Below are positions 1-8,351 of a stretch of 23,329 nucleotides of DNA, in pieces. Below the pieces are notes generated by a model that saw only the letters and a list, made by a program, of their open reading frames with translations, made no database searches and was not told where the DNA came from. The position numbers and the translations under genes were made by a program. Numbering within the stretch: position 1 is the stretch's first letter; the number at the start of each line of letters is the position of its first letter. This DNA is from an uncultured Pseudomonas sp. (lineage in GTDB: Bacteria; Pseudomonadota; Gammaproteobacteria; Pseudomonadales; Pseudomonadaceae). The stretch spans positions 1 through 23,329 of the forward strand of contig NZ_CAMPHV010000063.1 of assembly GCF_946886105.1 (NCBI RefSeq), written 5' to 3'.

Positions 1-79
1 CTCGCGCTAAAACAGGCTCCGGCGCGGTCGCGATGAAACGGCAACAGACCCTAGCCCAGCCCCGTCATCCGCGACAGCC

Positions 80-940
80 TCAGAGCAGCCCCAATTGTTC
101 GACGTGCGGCGCGACCATCGGTTCGGGTAAAGCCGGCAAACCCGGCAGGCGCAGCATCAACTGCTGATGGAAGCGCATGGCCAATTGCGGTGCCAGGCGG
201 TTGTCCGAGGTATGCAGGAACACATAGGGCGTGCGCCCCTCCTCGATCCAGGCGGCGACTTTATCCAGCCAGGGCGCGATAAAGCTGTCGTTGGCGGCCA
301 ACTCTGGATGGCCGATAAAACGCAGTTGCGGCGCCTGGCTGAAGGCTGTCGGGCGCAATGGCAGGCGCGGCTTCTTGGCTTGCGCATGCAGCACCGCGGG
401 CTCGCTCGATGCGCAGCTGAACAATGCCCGCGAATCCAGGCAGATTCGCTCCACACCCTGGTTCAGCAGTAAGCGGTTGAGCGCGCGTTCTTCCTCGCCC
501 TTGGCGAAGAACGCCGGGTGGCGGACCTCGACGGCCAACGGCTGGCCCGCCCAGTGCTCGATAAAGCTCGCCAACTCGGCCATGCGCGACGGACCGAAGC
601 TGGCCGGGAGCTGTAACCAGAAGGGTGCAACGCGCGCGCCCAGCGGCGTGAGCAAGTGGCGAAAGTCATCGGCGGCGCTCAGTTGCTCGCGCAGATCGCC
701 GCTATGGCTGATATCGCGCGGCAGCTTCGCGCAGAAGCGCAAATGCGCCGGCATCTGCGCAGCCCAGCGGGCGACCGTCTCGGGCGACGGTCGGGCATAA
801 AACGTGGTGTTGCCTTCCACCGCATTGAACACTTCGGCGTAACGCGGCAGGAAATCCGCGGTGCGCGCGCCATCCGGATACAGCGAACCGCGCCAGGCGG
901 GCTCACTCCATGAAGGGCAACCGAGGAAATAAGGCAACAT
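80..940 (-). CDS. DUF72 (YecE-like) family protein
   Basis: A 286-residue protein that matches the DUF72/YecE family, which adopts a TIM-barrel fold; no reaction is established for it. Family hallmarks seen are the N-terminal GCPSWSEPAWRGSLYP segment, the VEGNTTFYARPSPETVARWA block (usually an N-x-T/S-F-Y motif), FCAKLPRDISH in place of the common F.K.P..ITH, the LAVEVRHPAFF block, and a C-terminal PYVFLHTSDNRLAPQLA segment resembling the usual Y-V-F-N-N-H region. Length is typical. The ATG at 940 overlaps the TGA of the upstream small ORF (TGATG), so translation of the two is probably coupled. Family assignment is confident; function is unknown. Confidence 0.88.
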   Translation of the reverse strand: MLPYFLGCPSWSEPAWRGSLYPDGARTADFLPRYAEVFNAVEGNTTFYARPSPETVARWAAQMPAHLRFCAKLPRDISHSGDLREQLSAADDFRHLLTPLGARVAPFWLQLPASFGPSRMAELASFIEHWAGQPLAVEVRHPAFFAKGEEERALNRLLLNQGVERICLDSRALFSCASSEPAVLHAQAKKPRLPLRPTAFSQAPQLRFIGHPELAANDSFIAPWLDKVAAWIEEGRTPYVFLHTSDNRLAPQLAMRFHQQLMLRLPGLPALPEPMVAPHVEQLGLL

Positions 941-1278
941 CAGGCGTAGAGATCGAGACCCAATACTTCCTGGGCACCGGCATCCTGAGCGTAGGCGGCG
1001 GTCGAACTGTAACTGGCGATGGCTTGGGCGGCGCGGTTGCTCAGGGCTGGCTGGTAACCGCGATCGAGGGTCGCCGGCAGGCTATCGCTGCTGGCGTTGG
1101 AAGCCTGTACGCGCCGCAGTTGCGGGGTTTGTTCGAAGCCTTGGCTGCTGGCCGGGGCCGCCGGTTGTTCGCGGCGTGCCTCTACCTCGCGTTGCGCTTC
1201 GCGAAAAGGCGTGACCGCCGTCCCCGAACGGGGGCCGCGATCCGGCGCAAAGGAAGGAATGGAGGCGTCGATACGCAT
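940..1278 (-). CDS. Small conserved hypothetical protein, mostly disordered
   Basis: A 112-residue ORF rich in Ala, Ser, Gln and Arg with no signal peptide or membrane segment. The first two thirds look disordered. The tail, from about residue 78, reads as a helix followed by an AQEVLGLDLYA terminus, which looks more conserved. I recognise no domain. It is accepted as a gene because its stop overlaps the DUF72 start by one base (TGATG) and because, as I recall, a hypothetical gene of this size sits at this place in P. aeruginosa. The ribosome binding site (GAG nine bases before the ATG) is weak. Confidence 0.6.
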   Translation of the reverse strand: MRIDASIPSFAPDRGPRSGTAVTPFREAQREVEARREQPAAPASSQGFEQTPQLRRVQASNASSDSLPATLDRGYQPALSNRAAQAIASYSSTAAYAQDAGAQEVLGLDLYA

Positions 1279-1446
1279 CGGCTAGTGCTCGGCCTGGTCA
1301 GTCAACTGTGGATGGAAGTAATGGCAATCTAGCCGCCCCGGCCTGCCTTGGCAATGCGAGACATAAAACTGACGTCAGGCATGCGACGGAAGGTGTGCGG
1401 CACGGGCGCAATGGCCATTCCATACGGGCAATTCGCACAGATGTGC

Positions 1447-2127
1447 TCAACCCACCTGCTTGGCGACGACGACCTTGTCGCGCAGGTACACCGGTTGCGC
1501 CTGGTCTGCCACGACCGCCTCGCCGCGCGCCCAGGCGAAGCCCGCCAGGCTGAGCAGGTCCTCGGCATGCGGCAACATGGCGGCGTCCCGCCCGGTGACC
1601 TTCACCGCAAGCCGCTCTGCAAAGGCGCCCCAGCCGGTGCCGGCGCCAAACCATTCGCCGCTCGCACTTCTGGGTAACTCGACCTGCTCGGGCGCCAATA
1701 CCGCCTCGACGCCCTGCAAACGCATCTCGCCGTTCTCGGCACGGTAACAACCCCAGTAGACCTCATCCATTCGCGCATCGATCGCCGCGGCCACTTGCAT
1801 GGCGGCGTGCTCACGCTGGGCGCGCTGGGCCAATACCGCCAGGTTGGAAATCGGCAGCACCGGGCGATCCAGGGCGAAAGCCAGGCCCTGGACCACGCCA
1901 ACGGCGATGCGCACGCCGGTGAAAGCACCCGGGCCACGGCCGAAAGCAATGGCATCCAGCGCCGACAAGGGCACGTCGGCCTCGGCCAGCAGCTGTTTGA
2001 TCATCGGCAGCAGACGTTGCGCATGCAGACGCGGAATCACTTCGTAATGGCTGATCACCTTGCCGTCGTGCAGCAAGGCGACGGAGCAAGCTTCGGTCGC
2101 GGTATCCAGGGCCAGCAGAGTGGTCAT
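1447..2127 (-). CDS. tsaB: tRNA threonylcarbamoyladenosine biosynthesis protein TsaB
   Basis: A 226-residue ASKHA-fold protein, homologous to the TsaD/Gcp N-terminal half but non-catalytic. TsaB binds TsaD and TsaE in the cytoplasmic complex that transfers threonylcarbamoyl to A37 of ANN-decoding tRNAs (t6A). The N-terminus LLALDTATEACSVAL and the block FGRGPGAFTGVRIAVGVVQGLA (residues about 62-83) are diagnostic, followed by AAIDARMDEVYWGCY. Length matches the family. The ATG at 2127 is the natural start. It is followed downstream on the same strand by the small ORF and DUF72 gene, after a gap of about 170 bases in which I see no gene or clear terminator. Confidence 0.95.
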   Translation of the reverse strand: MTTLLALDTATEACSVALLHDGKVISHYEVIPRLHAQRLLPMIKQLLAEADVPLSALDAIAFGRGPGAFTGVRIAVGVVQGLAFALDRPVLPISNLAVLAQRAQREHAAMQVAAAIDARMDEVYWGCYRAENGEMRLQGVEAVLAPEQVELPRSASGEWFGAGTGWGAFAERLAVKVTGRDAAMLPHAEDLLSLAGFAWARGEAVVADQAQPVYLRDKVVVAKQVG

Positions 2128-2189
2128 CGTTATTCAGGCAGATTGACGAGTGGGCGGGCATTAAAACGGCTTGAGGTTTTTTTTTCCAG

Positions 2190-2202
2190 CCTAATCATTA
2201 GG
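2190..2202. promoter_or_regulatory. Perfect palindrome upstream of tsaB
   Basis: CCTAATCATTAGG is a perfect palindrome around a central C, lying 63 bases upstream of the tsaB start and next to an A/T homopolymer (2177-2185). It could be an operator half-site pair or chance; no regulator is identified. Confidence 0.25.
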
Positions 2203-2247
2203 GCCTGTCGCCATTTGAGTAAGAGGCGCCGGGCGCTGCTTCCGTAG

Positions 2248-2314
2248 GGTGGGTTAGTGGCGCGAATGCCAGTCCTCCAGGCGCAGATGCAGGTCGTGCG
2301 CCGCGTAACCCACC
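2248..2314. repeat. TAGGGTGGGTTA-type Pseudomonas inverted repeat
   Basis: GGTGGGTTA (2248-2256) is inverted at TAACCCACC (2306-2314), around a 49-base centre. The sequence before the left arm (CCGTAGGGTGGG) is typical of intergenic repeats found many times in Pseudomonas genomes. It lies in the gene-free interval upstream of tsaB. Confidence 0.55.
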
Positions 2315-2471
2315 AGGCGACGGATGGCGTTGCGCCGATGGTCGGTCACGCCGCACCAGGCACGACGAGTAGACGGACAAACGCAACAGGCAACTGCCCC
2401 ACGAATCTGGGCCAATGCTTCAACGATATGAGTTTGCTCTTATAGATCAATTGGGCCATTCAAAACGGCAA

Positions 2472-2496
2472 CAGACAGACCCCTAGGGTCTGTCTG
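2472..2496. repeat. Near-perfect 25-base hairpin
   Basis: An 11-bp stem with a 3-base CTA loop: CAGACAGACCC is inverted as GGGTCTGTCTG. It lies 55 bases past the phosphatase stop on that gene's strand. There is no T-tract, so a classical terminator is uncertain; it may be a remnant repeat or add to termination together with the 2508-2532 stem. Confidence 0.5.
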
Positions 2497-2507
2497 GCAA
2501 CAAGCAC

Positions 2508-2532
2508 GCACCGGGCCAGAACAGCCCGGTGC
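2508..2532 (-). terminator. Probable terminator of the acid phosphatase gene
   Basis: GCACCGGGC (2508-2516) pairs with GCCCGGTGC (2524-2532), giving a 9-bp GC-rich stem and a 7-base loop, 19 bases after the phosphatase stop. The following minus-strand sequence is only moderately T-rich (GTGCTTGTT). A further stem, GGTAAA/TTTACC (2539-2556), spans the stop codon itself. Confidence 0.5.
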
Positions 2533-2551
2533 CCCCTCGGTAAACGGCGGT

Positions 2552-3337
2552 TTACCAGGGCTCGATGACGGTCTCTGCTTCCCAGCCTTGCAAGGGCGCC
2601 TTGGACCAAGTGCCGTAAGTCGCATTGGGGAAGACGATCCACTCGGTGCCCCATTTGCCCGATTCGGCGGCCACGGTGGCGCGCTGATCGGCCAGCGGCG
2701 TCTTGCGGAAACGACCATCAAAGTCATGCAGCGTATCGCCCAGCAACAGCACGATCTGATGATCGGCGCTGACGATGGCGCGCCGCTCGACCTTGGGTGG
2801 CCCCAGTAACAGCACGCTTTCCGCCGAAATCTGGGGCAGGCCGAGCTTGCTCAGGGTCGCCAGGGTGTGTGGCTTCTGCTTGTCGGCACGGTCCGATATG
2901 TAGCGAATGGTCACGCCCAGACTGTCGGCGTGCTGCAGGAATTGCTTGGCGCCGGGGATCAGCTGCGGAGTCCCGTCACGCTCCCAGGGCAGCCAGGTGT
3001 CCCAAGCGTCATAGGTGTGGCAATTGGCAAGATCCCGCGCCAACAGGGCACTATTATCAATGACGGTTTCATCGAGGTCAGTAACGATGGCCAACTTCGA
3101 TGGGTCTTTCGCGGCGGCCACTGCCGCATCCAGCTTCAGCGTAGCGATATTGTAGGCCTGCAGCTGCAGGGCCTGAACTTCCGCCGACTGCTGCTGAAAG
3201 CGCAGCCCCATGGCGAACTCGGCGACGGCACAGTCCGCCTTGGCTTGCGTCTTGGCATCGGCGAAGGCCGCGGGGCTCCCCACCAGCGCTAGCGCAAGGC
3301 CCAACCAGATAGCACTCTTTGCTGTTTTTTCGGTCAT
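2552..3337 (-). CDS. Secreted class C acid phosphatase / 5'-nucleotidase (HAD IIIB, e(P4)-like)
   Basis: A 261-residue protein of the class C nonspecific acid phosphatase group (lipoprotein e(P4) family), which dephosphorylates nucleotides and other phosphomonoesters outside the cytoplasm. HAD motif I is IVTDLDETVID (nucleophile D87, acid D89), motif II is YISDR (S148), a motif III lysine is likely at PKVERR, and motif IV is LLGDTLHDF (D201, D205). An N-terminal signal peptide (about residues 1-26, ending SPAAFA-DAK) is present, but there is no lipobox Cys, so unlike e(P4) it is predicted to be soluble in the periplasm. The start has GAGAG eight bases upstream. It stands alone between tsaB and adk with its own terminator; substrate is inferred from family only. 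Confidence 0.88.
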   Translation of the reverse strand: MTEKTAKSAIWLGLALALVGSPAAFADAKTQAKADCAVAEFAMGLRFQQQSAEVQALQLQAYNIATLKLDAAVAAAKDPSKLAIVTDLDETVIDNSALLARDLANCHTYDAWDTWLPWERDGTPQLIPGAKQFLQHADSLGVTIRYISDRADKQKPHTLATLSKLGLPQISAESVLLLGPPKVERRAIVSADHQIVLLLGDTLHDFDGRFRKTPLADQRATVAAESGKWGTEWIVFPNATYGTWSKAPLQGWEAETVIEPW

Positions 3338-3491
3338 TGAACGCGCTCTCTTTCTTAGTATGGGTTAAGACCTGAAGTCTACGACCATCTCGCCGTGGTA
3401 TAGACCAGATTCCGATGCTAGCCTAGGCGAGCAAGGTTACTGTTCTGTGAACGACGTTGAGCGGTTCCAGCGCGCCAACCGCAGAAACGAC

Positions 3492-3515
3492 AACGGCCCG
3501 CAAATGCGGGCCGTT
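3492..3515 (-). terminator. Rho-independent terminator of adk
   Basis: AACGGCCCGC (3492-3501) pairs with GCGGGCCGTT (3506-3515) across an AAAT loop, giving a 10-bp GC-rich stem. It lies 20 bases after the adk stop; on the minus strand the stem is followed by GTCGTTTCTG, a modest T-rich tail. Confidence 0.8.
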
Positions 3516-3535
3516 GGCTAACTGTGAATAGCTGC

Positions 3536-4204
<669 letters not shown>

Positions 4205-4382
4205 CTAGAAATCGTCGTAGGACTCGCCTCTTGGGGCCAATCTCGGAATTGTTTGGACAGCGCCTGGGTGCCAGAGCGTCGAAAGGCCGATCAAGATACA
4301 CAGCGCACCCCTGGCGCACAAGCCACCAAAAGTCGGATAGCCCTGCGCCCTGAGACCCACCCCCAAGGGTCGATAGGCGCGG

Positions 4383-4413
4383 GCTCCAGGCCACGCCCAG
4401 GGTGGCCCGGAGC
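4383..4413 (-). terminator. Possible hairpin terminator after ppc
   Basis: The arms 4383-4394 and 4402-4413 pair over 11 of 12 bases around a 7-base loop, 15 bases past the ppc stop. No T-run follows on the minus strand, so this may be a transcript-stabilising stem rather than a true terminator. The rest of the adk-ppc interval (4184-4427) shows only the adk ribosome binding site. Confidence 0.4.
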
Positions 4414-4427
4414 GGGTCGCGAGGCGG

Positions 4428-7064
4428 TTAACCGGTATTGCGCAAGCCCGCCGCGATACCCGCCACGCTGACCAGCAACGCCTGTTCCAGAGGGCTGTCG
4501 GCCTGGTTTTCGCGCCTGCGCGAACGGGCCAGCAGCTCGGCCTGGAGCAGGTGCAACGGGTCCAGGTAGGTGTTGCGCACGCTGATCGATTCCAGCGTCT
4601 CCGGGCTATGGGCCAATAACTGCGACTGCCCGGTCAAACCCAGCACTGCGGCTATGGCCTGCGACAATAGGTCGCGTAAATGCGCACCCAAAGGTCGCAA
4701 TTTCGGTTCCACCAGGCGCTCGTCATATAGATGCGCAATGGCCCCGTCGGCCTTGGCCAGAACCATCTCCAGCATATCGATGCGGGTGCGGAAGAACGGC
4801 CAGCGCTCGCGCATCTGCCCCAGCAGTTCGCCGTCGCCGCGTTTCAAGGCGTTGGCCAGGGCGTGCTCCCAGCCCAACCAGGCCGGCAACATCAGGCGCG
4901 TCTGGGTCCAGGCGAAAATCCACGGAATCGCGCGCAGGCTCTCCACCCCACCCTCGCGGCGCTTGGCCGGGCGACTGCCCAAAGGCAAGCGACCGAGCTC
5001 CTGTTCCGGCGTGGCCTGGCGGAAATACTCGACGAATTGCGGATGCTCGCGCACCACGCCGCGATAGGCCGCGACGCCATCGCTGGCCAGTTTGTCCATC
5101 AGCTCGCGCCAGGCCGGCTCCGGTGTCGGCGGCGGCAGTAAGGTGGCCTCGAGCACGGCGGCCAGGTACAGATTGAGGTTCTGCTCGGCGATATCCGGCA
5201 AGCCGAATTTGAAGCGGATCATCTCGCCCTGTTCGGTGGTGCGGAAGCGCCCCGCCACCGAACCGGGCGGCTGCGACAGGATGGCCGCATGGGCCGGGCC
5301 GCCGCCGCGGCCGACAGTGCCGCCGCGACCGTGGAACAGCAGTAGCTCGACGTCATGTTCGCGGCAGATCCGCACCAGGGTTTCCTGGGCGCGGTACTGG
5401 GCCCAGGCCGCGGCGGTGGTGCCGGCGTCCTTGGCCGAGTCGGAATAGCCGATCATCACTTCCTGGGGCCCGTGCAAGCGCGCGCGATAGCCATGCAATT
5501 CGAGCAAGCGGGCGATCACCGGGCCGGCGTTGTCCAGATCGGCGAGGGTTTCGAACAGCGGTACCACGCGCATCGGCCGTTCTAAACCGGCTTCTTTGAG
5601 CAGCAACTGCACCGCCAGCACATCGGAAGCCGCACCGGCCATGGAGATCACGTAGGAACCCAGGGAAGCCGCCGGCGCCGCGACCACTTCGCGGCAGGTG
5701 GCGAGCACCTCCTCGGTTTCGCCGCTGGGTTTGAAGTGCCGGGGCAACAATGGCCGGCGATTCTCCAACTCGCTCAGCAGGAACCCCACGCGGGTGTCTT
5801 CATCCCACTCGGCGTAACGGCCCAGGCCCAGGTAATCGGTGATTTCGCTCATGGCGGCGGTGTGGCGGCTGGAATCCTGACGCACATCCAAACGCACCAG
5901 AAACAGCCCGAAGGTCGCCGCCCGCCGCAGGCAGTCGAGTAGCGGGCCTTCGGCGATCACGCCCATACCGCAGTCGTGCAGCGACTGATAACACAGCTCC
6001 AGCGGCTCCAGCAGCTCGCGGTTGTCCTGCAGCACCGCGGCAGGCGGCTCGACCTGCTCGTGCAACGCCGCCTGGGCCCAGCTGCGGGTGGCGCGCAGGC
6101 GCTCGCGCAATTGCTTGAGCAAGCTGCGGTAAGGCTCCGAGCTGTCGCCGACCCGCGCCAGCAGTTCGGCGCTGGCCTGCTGCATGGACAGCCCGGCGGC
6201 CAATTGCTCGATATCGCGCAGGTACAGGTCGGCGGCCATCCAGCGCGCCAGCAACAGCACTTCACGGGTGACCGCCGCGGTGACATTGGGGTTGCCGTCG
6301 CGGTCGCCGCCCATCCAGGAGGCGAAGCGGATCGGCGCAGCCTCCAGCGGCAGATGAAAGCCGGTCGCCGCATGCAGCGCCTGATCGGCTTTACGCAACA
6401 CATTGGGCAGTGCCTGCCACAGCGAATGCTCGATCACCGCAAAGCCCCACTTGGCCTCGTCCACCGGGCTGGGACGGCTGCGGCGGATTTCCTCGGTGTG
6501 CCAGGCCTCGGCGATCAGCCGATGCGAGCACTGCCGCACCTGATCGCGCTCGGCGGCGGACAGATCGCTGTGATCGCCCGCGGCCAATTGCTCGGCGATG
6601 GCGTCGTATTTCTGGATCAGGGTACGCCGCGCGACTTCGGTCGGGTGGGCGGTCAGCACCAGTTCGATATCCAGCCGGCCGAACTGCCGCGCCAGGGCTT
6701 CGCCGGCATGGCCGCTGGCCTGCAGACGCTGCAGCAACTCGGACAGCACATGGGTCTCGAAAGGCTCCGGCTCGCCCGGTGCACGGCGCCGTACGCGGTG
6801 GTACTGCTCGGCGATATTGGCCAGGTTGAGAAACTGGGTGAAGGCCCGCGCCACCGGCAACAGCTCGTCGTCGGCCAGTTGATCGAGGCTCGCACTGAGC
6901 TGCTCGGCACCCGTCGCGGAGCCCTGCCGTGCGCCCTTGGCGCTTTTACGAATGCGCTCGATCTTGTCGAGAAACACCGGGCCGCGCTGAGCGCTGATGG
7001 TATTGCCCAATAGCTCGCCGAGCTGGTGCACGTCTTCGCGCAAACGCGCATCGATTTCCGCCAT
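4428..7064 (-). CDS. ppc: Phosphoenolpyruvate carboxylase
   Basis: A protein of 878 residues that carboxylates PEP with bicarbonate to oxaloacetate, the anaplerotic feed of the TCA cycle. Hallmarks in order are the catalytic-His block [15 protein letters not shown], the [16 protein letters not shown] motif, [10 protein letters not shown], the [13 protein letters not shown] motif, the glycine loop [16 protein letters not shown], the [14 protein letters not shown] block, and a C-terminal RNTG, the conserved PEPC tail. The frame opens at a GTG at 7070, but GGAGA lies eight bases before the ATG at 7064 and only two before the GTG, so 7064 is preferred. It is divergent from the small gene at 7246, with which it shares a 180-base control region in which I could not find a convincing -35/-10 pair. 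Confidence 0.97.
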   Translation of the reverse strand: MAEIDARLREDVHQLGELLGNTISAQRGPVFLDKIERIRKSAKGARQGSATGAEQLSASLDQLADDELLPVARAFTQFLNLANIAEQYHRVRRRAPGEPEPFETHVLSELLQRLQASGHAGEALARQFGRLDIELVLTAHPTEVARRTLIQKYDAIAEQLAAGDHSDLSAAERDQVRQCSHRLIAEAWHTEEIRRSRPSPVDEAKWGFAVIEHSLWQALPNVLRKADQALHAATGFHLPLEAAPIRFASWMGGDRDGNPNVTAAVTREVLLLARWMAADLYLRDIEQLAAGLSMQQASAELLARVGDSSEPYRSLLKQLRERLRATRSWAQAALHEQVEPPAAVLQDNRELLEPLELCYQSLHDCGMGVIAEGPLLDCLRRAATFGLFLVRLDVRQDSSRHTAAMSEITDYLGLGRYAEWDEDTRVGFLLSELENRRPLLPRHFKPSGETEEVLATCREVVAAPAASLGSYVISMAGAASDVLAVQLLLKEAGLERPMRVVPLFETLADLDNAGPVIARLLELHGYRARLHGPQEVMIGYSDSAKDAGTTAAAWAQYRAQETLVRICREHDVELLLFHGRGGTVGRGGGPAHAAILSQPPGSVAGRFRTTEQGEMIRFKFGLPDIAEQNLNLYLAAVLEATLLPPPTPEPAWRELMDKLASDGVAAYRGVVREHPQFVEYFRQATPEQELGRLPLGSRPAKRREGGVESLRAIPWIFAWTQTRLMLPAWLGWEHALANALKRGDGELLGQMRERWPFFRTRIDMLEMVLAKADGAIAHLYDERLVEPKLRPLGAHLRDLLSQAIAAVLGLTGQSQLLAHSPETLESISVRNTYLDPLHLLQAELLARSRRRENQADSPLEQALLVSVAGIAAGLRNTG

Positions 7065-7245
7065 GACCACTGTCTCCGCTGATCCTTGAAGCCCAAGAGT
7101 GCCCAGCGCGGCAACTTCTTACAAGGGCGCGACTCCAACCCTCTACCTGTACAAAGGCGATCTAGGCTTAGAGAACGGCTCAGCTAGCAGCCACTAAGCC
7201 AATCGCACAACGGCCTTTCTCGATGGGCCCAAGGACAGACAAGCC

Positions 7246-7590
7246 ATGAAGATTCGTGAATTAGTCAGCAACTGGGAAGAACACGCCAAAGGCCGGCTGA
7301 CCGCCACACCCTACCAGGTGCATCTCGACGTGGAGGCCGCCGCGCGCCTGGCGGCGCTGGCCGAGATGTATCCCAAACGCAGCCCCGAAGAACTGCTCGG
7401 CGAATTGATCGGCGCCGCGCTCGAAGAACTCGAAGCGAGCATGCCCTATGTGCAGGGCAGCCAGGTGGTGGCGACCGACGAGCAAGGCGACCCGCTGTAC
7501 GAGGACATCGGCCCGACCCCGCGCTTTCTCAGCCTGGCGCGCAAATACCTGCGCGAACTGAGCGCCCAGCTCGACAACACCAACCACTGA
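7246..7590 (+). CDS. Conserved small protein with possible ribbon-helix-helix-like region
   Basis: A 114-residue acidic protein with no signal or membrane segment. AAGGA lies ten bases before the ATG. Residues about 19-62 (TATPYQVHLDVEAAARLAALAEMYPKRSPEELLGELIGAALEEL) have a short strand followed by two helices with an intervening turn, similar in layout to Arc/CopG-type domains. The tail (YEDIGPTPRFLSLARKYLREL) is probably helical. I recall a similarly placed hypothetical gene (PA3688) downstream of ppc in P. aeruginosa; the function is not known to me. DNA binding is only a hypothesis, and the acidic second helix argues partly against it. Confidence 0.75.
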   Translation: MKIRELVSNWEEHAKGRLTATPYQVHLDVEAAARLAALAEMYPKRSPEELLGELIGAALEELEASMPYVQGSQVVATDEQGDPLYEDIGPTPRFLSLARKYLRELSAQLDNTNH

Positions 7591-7893
7591 CACCCCGCCC
7601 TCGGCAAGGCTGCCGCCCCGCTCCTGCTGGCCGCGGGGACAGCTTCGCCCGCCATCTTGTTCAGTAAAAAATACATTAGAGCAACGATCATCGGTAAAAA
7701 CGCCAGATGCGCGTAAGCGACGTGCTTTTTCCTGAACATTTTTGTCCGCACCTGACTCACAAAAAACATACCGCCCGGGCCCGACGTCTTCAACGACGGG
7801 TATTTGCCTCCTGACGCATGCCTTCGGCGCCAGGGCCGGTTCTTATCGACCGGTAGCGAATGCGCGCCGGAAAACGACCAAGGAGGTGAAACC
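7591..7893. other. Intergenic region upstream of the envelope lipoprotein pair
   Basis: This stretch of 303 bases has no credible gene. Near the left end CCCCGC (7616-7621) can pair with GCGGGG (7633-7638), a weak candidate terminator for the preceding gene. The centre (7660-7780) is noticeably more AT-rich than its surroundings and contains a possible ECF-sigma promoter. The right end carries a strong ribosome binding site. Confidence 0.5.
7734..7762 (+). promoter_or_regulatory. Candidate AlgU (ECF sigma) promoter
   Basis: GAACAT (7734-7739), 17 bases, then TCACAA (7757-7762) resembles the AlgU/RpoE pattern GAACTT-N16/17-TCTGA. The -10 match is weak. The P. aeruginosa lptF gene is described as AlgU-dependent, which makes the site plausible for the operon starting at 7894. 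Confidence 0.35.
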
Positions 7894-8304
7894 ATGAACA
7901 ATCAACAGCCACAGACTCGACTACACCAATGGAAACTCGCCTTGTTGGCTATCGGTGCCAGCCTGTTGCTGGCCGGCTGCGCCAGCAACCCACCCGATGA
8001 GCAAATCGCCGTTAGCCAAATGGCCGTCGATAGCGCCTTCAGCGCCGGCGCTCCCGAGTTCGCCACCCTGGAGATGAAACAAGCGCAGGAAAAGCTCAAA
8101 GAAGCGGAATTGGCGATGCAGGAAGAGAACTACCAGGAAGCCGAACGTTTTGCAGAACAAGCCGAGTGGGATGCCCGTCTGGCTGAGCGCAAGGCACGCG
8201 CGGCCAAGGCGCAGAATACGCTGCAGGAAGCCCAGAAAACGATCGAGCAACTGGGTAACGAAACCCTGCGCGGCACCCAGTCGGCGCCCAGCGGCAATCC
8301 GTAA
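7894..8304 (+). CDS. DUF4398 outer-membrane lipoprotein
   Basis: A 136-residue lipoprotein. The ATG at 7894 follows a near-ideal Shine-Dalgarno (AGGAGGTGA) and gives a lipoprotein signal: KLALLAIGASLLLAGC with the modified Cys at 29. Position +2 is Ala, which predicts outer-membrane sorting by Lol. The remainder is a long charged helix rich in Glu, Lys, Ala and Gln (KLKEAELAMQEENYQEAERFAEQAEWDARLAERKARAAKAQ), typical of DUF4398. It is 47 bases upstream of the OmpA-like lipoprotein gene, whose N-terminal half has the same domain, so the two probably act together at the cell wall. It corresponds by position to PA3691. Confidence 0.88.
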   Translation: MNNQQPQTRLHQWKLALLAIGASLLLAGCASNPPDEQIAVSQMAVDSAFSAGAPEFATLEMKQAQEKLKEAELAMQEENYQEAERFAEQAEWDARLAERKARAAKAQNTLQEAQKTIEQLGNETLRGTQSAPSGNP

Positions 8305-8351
8305 ACAGCCCAGCCCGCACTCGCTTCCGCCCACCCAACAGGATGACCACT

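Larger units (their letters stand above)
2128..2551. other. Gene-free interval with inverted repeats
   Basis: This 424-base stretch between tsaB and the phosphatase gene has no convincing ORF. It holds a run of nine T at 2177-2185, a perfect 13-base palindrome at 2190-2202, a TAGGGTGGGTTA-type Pseudomonas inverted repeat (2248-2314) and two strong hairpins (2472-2496, 2508-2532) next to the phosphatase stop codon. The part from about 2320 to 2460 shows nothing I can name. Confidence 0.6.

Noticed and set aside
1298..1750. Minus-strand frame of 150 codons extending from inside tsaB into the gap after it
   Set aside because: Arg/Ala-rich out-of-frame translation of tsaB; the part past the tsaB stop alone is short and has no ribosome binding site.
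2177..2185. Run of nine T as a plus-strand terminator tail
   Set aside because: No stem precedes it and no plus-strand gene ends there.
2198..2386. Minus-strand frame of 62 codons in the gene-free interval upstream of tsaB
   Set aside because: It lies across the TAGGGTGGGTTA inverted repeat and has no recognisable content.
5976..7013. Open frame of 345 codons on the plus strand opposite ppc
   Set aside because: Antisense to the conserved PEP carboxylase core; sequence is Gln/Arg/Gly-rich and unlike any family.
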